In this document: positions 31,317 to 41,990 of the stretch, in pieces
How positions within the stretch are numbered: position 1 is the stretch's first letter
How the letters are laid out: every line of letters starts with the position of its first letter
Source of the DNA: Bathynomus jamesi
Taxonomy: Eukaryota; Arthropoda; Malacostraca; Isopoda; Cirolanidae
Assembly (NCBI GenBank): GCA_023014485.1
Contig: JAJOZX010008800.1
Coordinates: forward strand, 36,001 to 100,000
Reading direction: 5' to 3'
Length of the DNA: 64,000 nucleotides
Made by a program: the position numbers and the translations under genes
Notes under the pieces: model-generated
What the model was told of the DNA's origin: nothing
Databases searched by the model: none
The model's input: the letters and a program-made list of their open reading frames with translations, nothing else

Positions 31317-32664
31317 CAGTGGCGGTTCCTCATATGGGCAATATGGGCAGCCGCACAGGGCGGCATTTGTGGAGGGGCGGCATGAGCGCCTGCAAAAAAA
31401 ATAAAAATAAAAGTAAGAATAAATAAATAAAGAAATAAATAAAAATAAAAAAAAAATAAAATAATAATAAAAGATCAATAAATATATTTTTATTAATAAA
31501 AAACCATCTATTGCATTTTCCATAAACCTTCCCATAAAAGACCTAAACAATGCAAAATGCTTCCAGATTAATATTATTGGGAATAAAGGCCCATACTTTA
31601 ACATATGTAATGTTATTTTTCTGGGTTTGGTTAAATAGTGAAATGTATATTATGAAGCATCTGATGAGCCCTTGATTGATGCTTTGAAGAAGCTGGAGGT
31701 GACATTTTTCAATGCAGTGGTTGATGCTGCAACATCAGCCATTCAGGAAAGATTTTCCACGTTGGAAATTGTGGGAAAGAAGTTTGGAGTGCTGACACAT
31801 TTCTAAAATCTCACATTTGAGGAGCTGACAGAACAATGTGTGAACCTTAGTACTACACTACACTTTAAGGGACAATCTGACTTGGATGGCAGAGAGCTTG
31901 CACAGGAGCTGAAGAACTTGCCTGACTTGCCATCAAAGACCATATCCTTGCTTGAACTGCTGACATTTATCCATGAAAGGGAGCTCTCTGAAATATATCC
32001 AAATTTGTGGACTGCTCTCAGAATTGGTCTTACTCTTCCAGTCACTGTTGCTGAAGCAGAGAGGAGCTTTTCAAAGCTGAAGCTCATCAAATCCTACCTG
32101 AGGTCAACTATGTCACAGGAACGCCTTACCGGTCTGGCCATCATCAGTATAAATCATACAATTGCTGAGCAGATTTCATATGATGATTTAATTCATGACT
32201 TTGCATCAAGGAAGGTAAGAAGAGTCAGGCTTTAGATGCAGTTGTGCTGTGGTGCAATTTATTTTGTTTCTTGTTCAAAGTGTAGCATAATAATTACCCT
32301 CTCTTAAGTGTCTTATTCTATTTATGTGATAGAGCATTTGTACAATTTAGAAATTTGATTCTCTAGTTTATTTATGGCAGTTGTGCAATTTAATTTGTAT
32401 TTTTCCTGTTCATAGTATCATATTACATTCTCTTAAGTGAGTTATTCTATTTACGTGATGAAGGATTTGTAAAATTCAGAAATTTGAGTCTTTGTTTTGG
32501 TTCTGAAGTTCCAACAATTAGTCCAATAAAAAGTTATTTTGTGAAAGAGTTATGTCTGTCCTTTATTTTGGGGGGATTCGAATGTGTGTGTGTTGGCGAA
32601 CAGGGGGGGGGGGCGCTGAAGGTGAGGTTCGCCCAGGGCGTCATGTAAGCTAGGACCGCCACTG
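31317..32664 (+). mobile_element. hAT-3, 1,348 bp, inside mariner-type element 1
   Basis: Ends CAGTGGCGGTTCC and GGACCGCCACTG, flanked by the 8-bp duplication GTCAGACT. Encodes only the transposase C-terminus. The first 300 bp are A-rich low-complexity DNA, and a G-run lies at 32605-32613. Confidence 0.92.
31650..32235 (+). pseudogene. hAT-3 transposase C-terminal fragment
   Basis: A frame from about 31650 (EASDEPLIDALKKLEVTFF) is stopped by TAA at 31804-31806. It continues in frame through LPDLPSKTISLLELLTFIHE to the hAT dimerisation motif LPVTVAEAERSFSKLKLIKS and SYLRSTMSQERLTGLAIISI. It is the C-terminal third of a ZMYM-like hAT transposase. No catalytic N-terminal domain remains, so the element is non-autonomous. 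Confidence 0.8.
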
Positions 32665-32699
32665 GTCAGACTAAGCTTTGAACAAAGGAAATTCATTCT

Positions 32700-33355
32700 A
32701 AAATGCTACTGGAAGTGTGAAAACGCAGTTGAAGTGCAAAGACAGTTTAGGAGGGAGTTTCAAACAGATCCACCAACGCGACTTACCATCACTCGAATTA
32801 GAGATAAGTTTGAAGCCGATGGAACTGTTCAGAATGTCCACAAGAAGCGTTCCGGAAGACCACGGACATCGACAAGCCCCACAAAGCAAGAAGAGTACTG
32901 GAAACGTATCACCAAAGTCCAAGAAAATCTGTGCGGCAAGCGAGTCGTGAGGTAGGAATTTCAGAATCGTCTGTCCAACGCATTTTGAAGCGCTGTCAAT
33001 GGAAAAGTTACATTCCAAGATTAGTCCATGCTATTAATGAAGATGATCCGGACCGAAGAGTGGAGTATTGCGAGTGGTACTTGGCACGGTGTGGATGTGG
33101 ATTGGACGAAGGGGTTTCGTAGAATACCCTCCGCGTTCACCAGACCTCACACCACTAGACTTTTTTTTATGGGGATACTTAAAAGACAAAGTCTACGCTA
33201 TAAAACCTGCAACAGTCGCTGAATTGAGAGCAGCCATTGAACGAGAATGCACACAAATACCAAACGAAATGTTTCGTGATGTTTGCGATTCCATTGCTTC
33301 GCGTTATCAGCAGTGCCTGGACCAGAACGGACGTCAGTTTGAAAACAGGCGTTGA
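32700..33355 (+). pseudogene. mariner-type transposase 1, fragmented
   Basis: The N-terminal helix-turn-helix segment VQRQFRREFQTDPPTRLTITR and the [11 protein letters not shown] linker are at about 32728-32885. The second helix-turn-helix ([20 protein letters not shown], about 32945-33005) is in another frame, running to [12 protein letters not shown] deletion then joins directly to the end of the catalytic domain: RSPDLTPLDFFLWGYLKDKV (about 33138-33195) with the last catalytic Asp. The first two catalytic Asp residues are missing, so this is a dead transposase. Confidence 0.82.
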
Positions 33356-34002
33356 CAAAACAATTAAATAATGTCTGTAGATTCTATTACATTTTGAAAA
33401 TGAAATGTATTTTAATAAACCCTGCCTTTATAATTATTTAAAGTGTGTATACATTTTTTGGGGACGCCCTGTATATATTTCGTTCATGACATAGAAATTA
33501 TAATTTAGTTACCCTAATATAATATTTTCTTGAGAGATATTTTTAATGTTCTATCAAAACGAATTACCTTTTTTAATTAAACTTTTACAGTGAACTTTAT
33601 TTTAAAATGTATTCCAACAAACAAATTTTCTTTAAATATTAAATTTATACCAAAATTTTAAGAGCATATATATTTATAATTTCAATTTTTACTATATTTT
33701 GTAGCGTTTAATTACGTAGGAGATGGAAAGTATGAGAAATAAGTATAGTTTTATCTATAATGGTTGTGTTGTTAGTTAGAATAGTTAGATAACCTGAAAT
33801 CAGCCGAATTTGGAATTACTAGTAAGTATTTTGGCCATATACTAACGGATAGTCTTTCGGATGACTGTGATATTCTAGGCAATGTTGACAATTTTATGCT
33901 CAGGGAAATACTTTGGGTCAGAAAATTTCGTGTGTGTTCATTAGATATTAAGTTGATTTTGTTTAAAACTTTTTGTACTCTAATCAGGCTGAGTCCAATG
34001 TA

Positions 34003-35148
34003 TAGGTTTGCCAAGTCAACAGATCTTGAATAAAGGACACTTGCACGCTACCGTATGTATATTCCATTGCTTATCATGATAAAAATTTACTTCTGCAGTA
34101 TTTTTTACAATTTCTTTATTATATTCATAGATAAAATGTCTAGAAAGTCGTACACTTGTAAAATCACACTACTGTATTGAAATGAAACATTTTTAAATTT
34201 CTTTATTATATTTTGTGAATTAAAGACAGGAAAATATTTACAAATCATTATAATGAATGAAGCCTTTATTTATTTATGAAATTGTACTTATCTTGACTTC
34301 GACCAGCCTTGACAGTAAAGCTGTATCATTTTTTATTTTGCCTGCAAAATGGGCACAATTGTCTTTTAAATTGAAATAAATTAAAAGTTCTTTTTATTAA
34401 TTCTACTGAACATCTGTTTCTGTCATCTCGCCACTTAGCATTCATTACACTGAAAATTCTTTCGCAATATGCTGATGTTCCAGGCACCGACAAAGCATAG
34501 GACACCACTTTGAAAATATTTATACATTTAAAACCATTGCTTTTTGAGATGAAGTGCCATTTACCTGCCGTACTTAAGCAGTTCTTAAAACTTTCAGTGT
34601 TGGAAATAGCTTCAAAGTTGGTTTGGAGAATAGAAAGCTCATCAAACAAATCATCCATGCTCAAACCCAGTTTATCAATCATTTTAACTAAAATTCTCCA
34701 CTACTACTATAAAAGTATATAATTAAGTATTCTTACCTAAGTATTTATCTGAAGATAGTCTTCAATTCATAAAAAATAGAATCACGTCAAAAACTCATGA
34801 AGCCGGTTTAATATGGCAATTTGGCAAAGCACAAAAATATGTTACGATGGCGATGCCTTCCTCGTTCCTCTCCAGCAAGGATGACAATGGCAACGGGCAA
34901 TGGGGGCAGGATTGCCAACTCTGATTTACTAGAAATCACATCTGAATGTTGAATCTCACTTCTCCCGATTAACGAATTAATTAAGTTTGAAAACATCTCC
35001 GTCTCAAATTTTTAGTGATGAATAAAATTTTGAGTCAATTACTGAATGAAAGGACATATGGCGTCCTTTCCGAGTTTATCAAAGGACAAGGACACATGAG
35101 CTGAAATAAAGAACTGTCCTTTGAAATAAAGGACACTTGGCAACCCTA
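34003..35148 (-). mobile_element. hAT-2 (right-arm copy)
   Basis: Inverted twin of 26577-27702, ends TAGGTTTGCCAAGTC and GACACTTGGCAACCCTA. The bases CAATGTAT occur next to both ends (33997-34004 and about 35154-35161), a possible but offset 8-bp duplication. Confidence 0.65.
34326..34682 (-). pseudogene. hAT-2 transposase C-terminal domain (right-arm copy)
   Basis: 118 codons with the same VPGTSAYCERIFSVMNAKWR dimerisation motif as 27022-27378; four residues differ. Only the C-terminal domain is present. Confidence 0.8.
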
Positions 35149-35156
35149 CACGGCAA

Positions 35157-35560
35157 TGTATACAGCTCATTTGTGTTGGAACTACAGGATGTATAATTTG
35201 AGGAAATTATATGTTGCCTATAATAATATTTTTAGGAGTTTATTAAGGACACCAAGATTTGTAAATGGTGCTCCTTCTAGTGTCAGTATGCTGTTTGTAG
35301 TCAATAAGGTGCCTAACTGTGCCAGTGTCATTCGCAATTTTGTATTTAGATTTATCACTAGGTTTGGTGAGTCAGCCAATAAGATAATAGAAGCCATGGT
35401 TAGTGGACTAGTCTCCGATATATTTTATACAGTATATCTCAAATCTGGAAGCATTGGCGTAGGCAATTGTATGTTCATTATACAGAATGATTCACTGCCC
35501 TACTTAATCAGTGCTCCAGACAACTATCTCTTAATCTTCTATGGACCTCTTCTATAATGT
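35157..35560 (+). pseudogene. non-LTR reverse-transcriptase C-terminal fragment (right-arm copy)
   Basis: YTAHLCWNYRMYNLRKLYVA, then FVVNKVPNCASVIRNFVFRF: the post-catalytic region of a LINE reverse transcriptase, probably of a different clade from the CR1-like element beside it. It holds the uninterrupted sequence (GTAGGCAATTG around 35457-35467) into which BEL/Pao inserted in the other arm. Confidence 0.6.
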
Positions 35561-35626
35561 TTGTACCTGTTGAGGCTGAAATAAAGTGTATGTGTGTTTG
35601 TTTGTACTACCACGCAAAGCTTTGAC

Positions 35627-36273
35627 ATCAGTAACAGAGTAACAGCCTGGGCAGATAAGTGGGAGATGAAATTTAATGTTGATAAGTGCAAAGTTATGCA
35701 TATTGGGCCAAAAAATCCAGAATTTGAATACAATATGAATGGAATTTGGATTAAAAATGATGATAAAGAGAAAGACTTGGGTGTCACTGTGACAAATGAA
35801 CTTAAACCCTCAAATCACTGTATGGTAATCAGAAATAAAGCAAATGCTAGACTCAATCTCATGCAGAGACACAGTGAATACAAATCACCCAATATTATAA
35901 AGCAACTATACATTTCATATGTGAGACCCCTCCTCGAATACTGCATTCAATTTAATAGTCCCTATTTGATACAAGATATTGAAAAACTGGAAAAGTACAG
36001 AAACGAGCAACAAGAATGATCCCATCTCTAAGACAATTGACATATAAGGAAAGACTGGCGTATCTAAGCATGTCCTCATTAAAAAGGAGGAGGTTAAGGG
36101 GTGATATGATAGAGGTGTATAAAATGATAAAAGGGTTGGATAAGATAGATTTTGAGTCTCTTTTCATTAAAGATCACAATAATCAGACTAGAGGTCATAG
36201 TATGAAATTATTTAAGCCAAGAATGATGTAGAACAAATTTAAGAAACATAGTTTTACAAACAGAGTAATTAAG
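35627..36273 (+). pseudogene. CR1-like reverse transcriptase, C-terminal fragment (right-arm copy)
   Basis: ISNRVTAWADKWEMKFNVDK, then the EKDLGVTVTNELKPSNHC and YVRPLLEYCIQFNSPY blocks. After a frame change near 36005 come TYKERLAYLSMSSLKRRRLR and RGHSMKLFKP. It breaks off at about 36273, where a second LINE fragment carrying Polinton B begins; its 3' remainder resumes at about 57111. It corresponds to 13560-14184 on the left arm. Confidence 0.75.
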
Positions 36274-36298
36274 CTACTGGGATAGGCTTAGAGGCCTC
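36274..36298 (+). pseudogene. second LINE reverse-transcriptase fragment, part left of Polinton B
   Basis: Twenty-five bases that join in frame to 56593 onward when Polinton B and one GGCCTC are removed, giving a continuous reverse-transcriptase segment. This proves the insertion point. See 56587-57110. Confidence 0.75.
36293..36298 (+). repeat. Polinton B target-site duplication, left (GGCCTC)
   Basis: GGCCTC precedes AGTAGT and recurs at 56587-56592. Six bases is the Polinton length. Confidence 0.93.
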
Positions 36299-36605
36299 AG
36301 TAGTATCGCCGCAAAAGGGGAGAGTGCAAGAATGTTGCAAGTTATATATGTAATGTTGTAAAGGGGGGCGGGGTTGTTGCAAAAGGGGGAGGGGGTGGGG
36401 GGTTGCAAAAAAAAAAAAGAAAAAAATTCCCCCAAAGGGGGGATGCTGCAGGTGCAACAAGGAAAACTTGGAGGCGGCGTTATCCCCCAAGAGAAAGGAG
36501 AGAAAGGAGGAGGAGAGGTGTTCACCTGGCAGGAGCCAAGTGCACATTAAGACTTCAGCCGAGTAGGCGTTGTTTTATAGGCTCCTAATCAGCCAGTTGG
36601 CGTAA
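36299..36605 (+). repeat. Polinton B left terminal inverted repeat
   Basis: Inverted match of about 56262-56586 and of Polinton A 4090-4337: the terminal CCGCAAAAGGGGAGAGTGCAAG block, TTGCAAAAGGGG-type spacer repeats, TTCACCTGGCAGGAGCCAAG, and an outward-facing TATA-like box (GTTTTATAGG at 36571-36580). The G-rich middle varies in length between copies. Confidence 0.88.
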
Positions 36606-37030
36606 ATGGCTTGAGTTGTCAGATAGCGCCATGTATTCATTTAATCGATCGAAGACTGAGTTGCCAGATACCATTGTATACATTATTATAGACTCCTAAT
36701 CAGCCAGTTAGCTGTAAATTGCTTGAGTTGCCAGATACCTCTTTTTAGCGATACCATTGTATACATTATTATAGACTCCTAATCAGCCAGTTGGCTGTAA
36801 ATGGCTTGAGTTGCCAGATACCTCTTTTTAGCAGTATTATTGTATACATTATTATATACGCCTAATCAGCCAGTTGGCTGTAAATGGCTTGAGTTGCCAG
36901 ATAGCGCCATGTATTCATTTAATTCTAATCGAAGACTGAGTTGCCAGATACCATTGTATACATTATTATAGACTCCTAATCAGCCAGTTGGCTTAGAAGG
37001 CTTAAATGTTGCCAGATACCGCAATCCATG
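36587..37030. repeat. subterminal tandem repeats of Polinton B
   Basis: Five copies of a unit with AATCAGCCAGTTGGC(T)GTAAATGGC, GAGTTGCCAGATA and TGTATACATTATTATA, spaced 78-115 bp. Inverted relatives occur in Polinton A (about 3940-4110) and sparsely at 55900-56280. Confidence 0.85.
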
Positions 37031-37129
37031 TATACATTATTATATTTCTTAAAAGAATACCGGTAGTAGGTTTAGAAGGCATAACAATTAAGTAAAACAA
37101 CATTGCATCATTCTGTTTATTATAAATAT

Positions 37130-37378
37130 ATAGAAAATAAATATACATTTCAATTGAGGAATATGCATATAACAGTACAGGAAATATATACACACAATTA
37201 TGGATATATATAAAATAAAATATACATTTCAAATAGAGATAAATATACACTTCAATAGAAATATGTACATAACAGTACAGGAGAAATATCACGCAAAATA
37301 TATATATAAACACAAATCAATAGAAATATGCGTATAATCAGTACAGGAGAAATGTCAAGCAAAATATATATAAATACA
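37130..37378. repeat. AT-rich degenerate repeat downstream of the first minus-strand gene
   Basis: Three or four imperfect copies of AATATGC(G)TATAACAGTACAGGAGAAAT with AT stretches. Contains TTTATT on the plus strand at 37118, an AATAAA signal for the minus-strand genes. Confidence 0.6.
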
Positions 37379-37380
37379 AT

Positions 37381-37725
37381 TCACTTTTTTTTCAAAATAC
37401 TAAACTCGGTCTTAATCGAGTTTACAATTACATCATTATTGCTCTGCATTACGCAGTATATGCGGCTTAATAATATTTCACCGCTTAAAGTATAGGGAAA
37501 CCTGTACTCGATATGAAGGGCTTTCATATCGTTCAGTACTATTTTTGTTCCCACTTTACAACCGGTTGGTAAGTCATCTTTAAATACGTCTAGAATACAA
37601 TCAAAAGCACGCACAAAGAGTTCATCGTTAGCTACATTATTAAACACAAGTTTATAAACACGCTTTTCCAATCGAGGGTTTATTTCTACCGACTCGAGCT
37701 TTTCAATCGTGAACTCACTCAACAT
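37381..37725 (-). CDS. Polinton protein of unknown function (114 codons)
   Basis: ATG at 37725, MLSEFTIEKLESVEINPRLE, mixed alpha/beta-like composition and a lysine-rich end. It overlaps the upstream gene by 11 bases (the shared TATGTTGAGTGA contains the start of this gene and the stop of the other), suggesting coupled expression or a frameshifted single gene of about 350 codons. No known domain recognised. Intact as read. Confidence 0.55.
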   Translation of the reverse strand: MLSEFTIEKLESVEINPRLEKRVYKLVFNNVANDELFVRAFDCILDVFKDDLPTGCKVGTKIVLNDMKALHIEYRFPYTLSGEILLSRIYCVMQSNNDVIVNSIKTEFSILKKK

Positions 37726-38440
37726 AGCGGCAATTGAAATAATCTTCTAAATCGTTACAACTGCGCGTTATATAAAGAAATAGTTCTTCAGGGTGAACGG
37801 TGTAGGTGAGCTCAGCCTTGTACCAAAGTTCATGGTATTTCAAAGAGTCTAAACTTTTTAAATAAACGTCCAGCTCTAGACCATTCTCACCAGCCCTACA
37901 CTCGGTAAACCCATCCAGCAGAGCGGTGTAGGCGTATTCAAGTACTGTATCAAAATAAAGCATGTCCGTAACACGCGCGTCTAATATAGGTTTCAGTTTA
38001 CGGAATCCGACGATTTCAAACATTCTGTCGAGGATGAAACGGTTTCGCGTACGAACAAGAGCGTTATTATCAGAAGCATTCTTCCACATCAGCCTTATAT
38101 CAATGCACGGCCGATCGTTATTTATACACAACGTACATACAACGGCGTATGAGGGTGCGTCACTAATCTGCTCTCTTCTTGTACCTACGTTAGCAGGTAT
38201 TTTATAACGATCTTCACTCCACTTCTCAACTATCACAAAGATTCTATTCATCTCCTCGATACTTAAATAAACCCGTTTGTTTGTCGGTCTACATTCCGTT
38301 TCCAGTACATAGCTAATGGTACCGGAATTACGCCTGAACACGCGCAACGATTTCGTCACGGACACATCGTACGAGGTGTTGAGAATGCTGCTCAAAGGAA
38401 GTTCCATCGTATTCGAGGAGCGCACGTCCACTCGGCTCAA
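37715..38440 (-). CDS. Polinton protein of unknown function (241 codons)
   Basis: The frame opens at a non-ATG codon at 38440. The first ATG lies about 11 codons in (MELPLSSILNTSYDVSVTKS, about 38407), a likelier start. The sequence has two cysteines in CTLCINNDRPC and no transmembrane segment. Its location beside the left terminal repeat, on the polymerase strand, is a usual place for variable Polinton genes. Function not recognised. Confidence 0.55.
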   Translation of the reverse strand: MSRVDVRSSNTMELPLSSILNTSYDVSVTKSLRVFRRNSGTISYVLETECRPTNKRVYLSIEEMNRIFVIVEKWSEDRYKIPANVGTRREQISDAPSYAVVCTLCINNDRPCIDIRLMWKNASDNNALVRTRNRFILDRMFEIVGFRKLKPILDARVTDMLYFDTVLEYAYTALLDGFTECRAGENGLELDVYLKSLDSLKYHELWYKAELTYTVHPEELFLYITRSCNDLEDYFNCRYVE

Positions 38441-38638
38441 GCTCTGAGATAACTATGAGCCGTGTGAGGCACGCAGGTAGGCAGGAATGGTTCGACGGGC
38501 GGCTGACTCGATGATACGTGAATGGGCTTGTTCGTATGACCGCGAGTCGAATTGTTGTACATATTTCGGTACAATAATATCACTACCAGCCTACGCACCA
38601 GACAGTTTGGATAAGAACTAGAACCATTTTATGTTTTA

Positions 38639-39227
38639 CTAAACATCTCCACACTCCGGCGCACTATTTGAGAGGAACATATGTTCATATTTTTCCTTTC
38701 TGCCCATCAAACGATACTCGTCTCTAAACTCTGTTAAAAATTCACGCAGGGCACTAGCCACAACCTCACTACGAACCTCATCATGATATACGTTAATATA
38801 GTGATAAAAATACTTAAGATTGTCCATGATCACGAGATTCACATTTTCAGTCGTAGGGTATGAGTAATCGACATGGTGTAGCATGACGTAATACCGCTTG
38901 TCACACCACCCATCAGCAAGACTCATTATCCATACCTGCTGCTTCTCTTCTGCACGCGTTGTTTCTTTTACTTCACGGTGTATGTGAGACTTTATAAAGT
39001 TTAGCTCTGCAGTATACTTCAGCACATCGTCTGTGCAAAAGACCTTCAACGGTCTCACCAGAACATCCGTAGAGTATTTGTACATCTTGGAACTTCGCAC
39101 AATCCAATGTGTTTTTAAAAGAGGCATAGGAGGGATGAATAGGAAGTTTTTCGGTATCCACCACATCCTGGCACTTTACTGAATACCATTTCGTAAACGT
39201 TGTACAAGCAATATTAAAGGTAGCCAT
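38639..39227 (-). pseudogene. Polinton protein of unknown function, one frameshift
   Basis: Best start is the ATG at 39227 (MATFNIACTTFTKWYSVKCQ). The reading moves to the next frame around 39070-39095 and continues to a stop at 38639. The downstream half is rich in aromatic and acidic residues (KYFYHYINVYHDEVRSEVVA). No family recognised. About 195 codons if the shift is a sequencing error. Confidence 0.5.
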
Positions 39228-39254
39228 TTGAATACACGTCTGATCTGAATACAC

Positions 39255-39542
39255 GTCTGATCTCTCGGGCTTACTGCGGTCGACTGACCACGCAGGGATT
39301 CCCAGATAGTAGCATGACTCACGGTCTTACAGTGGGCGGAGCTTAGAACTTTCACCTGCACACACACACACACACACAAAGGAGAAAGTGAAACGCTATT
39401 TGAAACATGATTTATTTTACTAAACGAGATATTCAAGTTATATATATTTACAAATACGATTTAATAAACGAGATATTCAAGTTATATATATATATATTTA
39501 CAAACAGATACGATTATATACAAGACGTGTGAGTTAGAAGCA
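39255..39542. other. non-coding gap with (CA)n and a 26-bp direct repeat
   Basis: A (CA)n run at 39357-39378 and two copies of AAACGAGATATTCAAGTTAT (about 39422 and 39465). It is the 3' flank of the polymerase gene and probably the upstream region of the preceding minus-strand gene. Confidence 0.5.
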
Positions 39543-39716
39543 TCATTGGTATCCAAAGGGTACGGTATCATAGGTACCAGATAGCTGGTAACGTTTCCTA
39601 TAGGTGTTACGGCACACCATCGTACCCCTAAGTTCCTTCACGCCCCCCAGTTTCTGCGCCCGAAAATTGTGGGTGCCTACAATTAGTTGGGGAGGTTGTT
39701 CATCATCGTCCAAACA

Positions 39717-39728
39717 TACTAGATCCTT
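39717..39728 (+). repeat. PLE-3 target-site duplication, left (TACTAGATCCTT)
   Basis: 12 bases repeated exactly at 41991-42002. Both copies lie in the same polymerase codons (KDLV). Confidence 0.88.
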
Positions 39729-41990
39729 ATGAGAATAAAAACCCACTCTAATAGACAGAGTTTATTTCCACGACAGTTTCGACGCCCACTGGCATCCTCC
39801 TCGGGTGGATACAGAAACACAAATGAAACAAAACAAGAGGGAAAAACAGTTCAGGGATCGACCGTTAAGAAATTCGCACCTAGGTTGGATTCCATTCTCT
39901 CGAGACAGGAGGGGCATTTTCATTAAGTACATTCGCACAAATTTTAAAACTATCTTCCTGTTCTAAACATAGGATTTTCAGGCTCGCACATCACTAATTC
40001 CTGTGACTTTATTAACAAAGTTATGTCCTTAGATTTAAAACGGGGAAGAATGATAAGTTTTGATGTTGAGTCCTTGTTTACGAAAGTTCCCATTGATGAT
40101 GTACTTAGTTTTTTAGATAGAAAATTGCCAACATGTAACGTAGAACTAGGCATGCCACATCTGTATTTTTAGAACTGATAAAACTCTGTGTCACCAATAA
40201 TGCCTTCTCCTTCGGTGAAGAATTTTATTTGCAACGTTTTGGTATGGGAATGGGGTCCCCTTTATCCCCAATACTGAGTACATTATATATGGAGTATTAT
40301 GAGTCGGAATTGTTGCAAACAATATGTCCCAGGAATCTAATTTGGTTTCGTTATGTAGATGATATTTTCTCATTTTGGCCTGACCACTGGAACAACTTTG
40401 ACACTTTCTTTCAGTCATTAAATAATCTTGTTCCTCTATTAAATTTAAATATGAATGGGAGAACGACAAACAATTACCTTTTCTAGATGTTTTGGTCATT
40501 AACGAAAGCGGAAAGCCCAATTTCACGGTCTATAGAAAACCTACTCATTGTAATTCGTACATTCATTATTTTTCATATCATGATGAAGGGGTTAAAAGCT
40601 CAATTATTTCTTCCATGTTTCTAAGAGCACTCAGGATTTGTAGCCCACATTTGCTGGATCCGGAAAATTCAAAGATTTGGAACATTTTTAAGGATTTAAA
40701 ATATCCTGAGTGGTTTATCAGAAAGGCGTATTTTAAAGCCAGAAAATCGTTTTATGCCCCTCGGGAACCTTCAGTTAACCAAAAACAATATGTGAGTTTG
40801 CCTTACATTGCCGGCTTAGAAAGAGTAAAACCGTTGACGAAAGAATTTAAGTTTGCTTTGGCGTTCAAATATTCGTCTACCGTGAAAAGTAAATTGGTTA
40901 GGAATAACGTTGCAAAAGAGGAACAAGCCTGTGTCTACAGCATTCCCTGTAAAAGTTGTGATTTAGTATACGTGGGAGAAACTGGAAGAAATATTGAAAC
41001 CCGTATCAAAGAACACAAATATGCCTTCAGAAGTTGTAATACTAATAATGCCATTTTTTATCACGCTAGCCAAAATAATCATGCTATAGATTGGGAATCA
41101 AGTAAGGTACTTTATAAATGTAATAATTATGTCAAAAGAAAAATAATAGAATCTGTGTGTATAGAAAAAGTAGATAATTTTAATTTGTGCGAAGGTACTT
41201 ATAAGTTAGACCCTTTAATGAGATTCTTGGTCAATAAATCCCTTACGGAGTCGTGGGAACGTGTTCGAACCTAAGTGTGAATTTCTTAAATGTCTCTGGA
41301 TTGGAATGTTTCCTTACTCGCTTTTAGTAAATGTAATAATGGAAGTAATTAATGTGGAAATAAATATATGCAGTAATTATGTCAAACATTAGGATCTGTA
41401 TGTATAGAACAAGAAGATATTTTTAATTTGTGGAAATGTAGTTATAAGCTGACCCTGTAATAAAATGCCCTTCTGGTTTCGGGAGAACGATATCTAACCT
41501 AGGTGCGAATTTCTCAATGGTCTCTGGATTATTTCCTAATCGCCTTTTTTCATTCGTTTTTCGGTTTATAATTTCTGTATAATAAACAACAATGTAATAA
41601 CCAATGTAATAATAAATTTATAATTTCTGTAATTAATAATTATGCAATATTAAATGTAATAAATTTAATTATAAATGTAATAATTATGTAAAAATAATAG
41701 AATCTGTATGTTTAGAACAGGAAGATAGTTTTAAAATTTGTGCGAATGTACTTAATGAAAATGCCCCTCCTGTCTCGAGAGAATGGAATCCAACCTAGTG
41801 CGAATTTCTTAACGGTCGATCCCTGAACTGTTTTTCCCTCTTGTTTTGTTTCATTTGTGTTTCTGTATCCACCCGAGGAGGATGCCAGTGGGCGTCGAAA
41901 CTGTCGTGGAAATAAACTCTGTCTATTAGAGTGGGTTTTTATTCTCATATTTTGACCTTCACGTAAAAAAGTGAAGTTTTTTGCATTTAA
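39729..41990 (+). mobile_element. Penelope-like element inserted in Polinton PolB (PLE-3)
   Basis: Bounded by the 12-bp duplication TACTAGATCCTT. The first about 235 bp (ATGAGAATAAAAACCCACTC onward) recur inverted at about 41705-41949, including CGACGCCCACTGGCATCCTC, as terminal repeats. About 40 extra bases at the right end separate the inverted repeat from the duplication. The coding part is 5'-truncated. Inserted antiparallel to the polymerase gene. Confidence 0.9.
39985..41274 (+). pseudogene. Penelope-like RT and GIY-YIG endonuclease in PLE-3
   Basis: A first frame holds RT motif A (MISFDVESLFTKVPIDD, about 40050-40100) and stops at 40170. The next holds motif B (RFGMGMGSPLSPILSTLYM, about 40238-40295) and motif C (WFRYVDDIFSFW, about 40345-40380). 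After another shift at about 40485 the thumb (NFTVYRKPTHC), the linker and the nuclease (ACVYSIPCKSCDLVYVGETG and TRIKEHKYAFRS, about 40927-41035) continue to a stop at 41274. Fingers and N-terminus are lost. Not functional. Confidence 0.82.

Larger units (their letters stand above)
31211..33471 (+). mobile_element. mariner-type element 1, internally deleted, with hAT-3 inside
   Basis: Terminal inverted repeats CAGGGCGTCCCAAAAAAATG and CATTTTTTGGGGACGCCCTG, each flanked by TA (31209-31210, 33472-33473). Transposase fragments remain at 32734-33355, but the central catalytic region is deleted. hAT-3 (31317-32664) is inserted near the left end. Together with PLE-2 it forms the spacer of the giant palindrome. 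Confidence 0.88.

Noticed and set aside
37002..37313. 103-codon hydrophobic Tyr/Ile-rich frame
   Set aside because: Composition is that of AT-rich repeats; no start context or homology.
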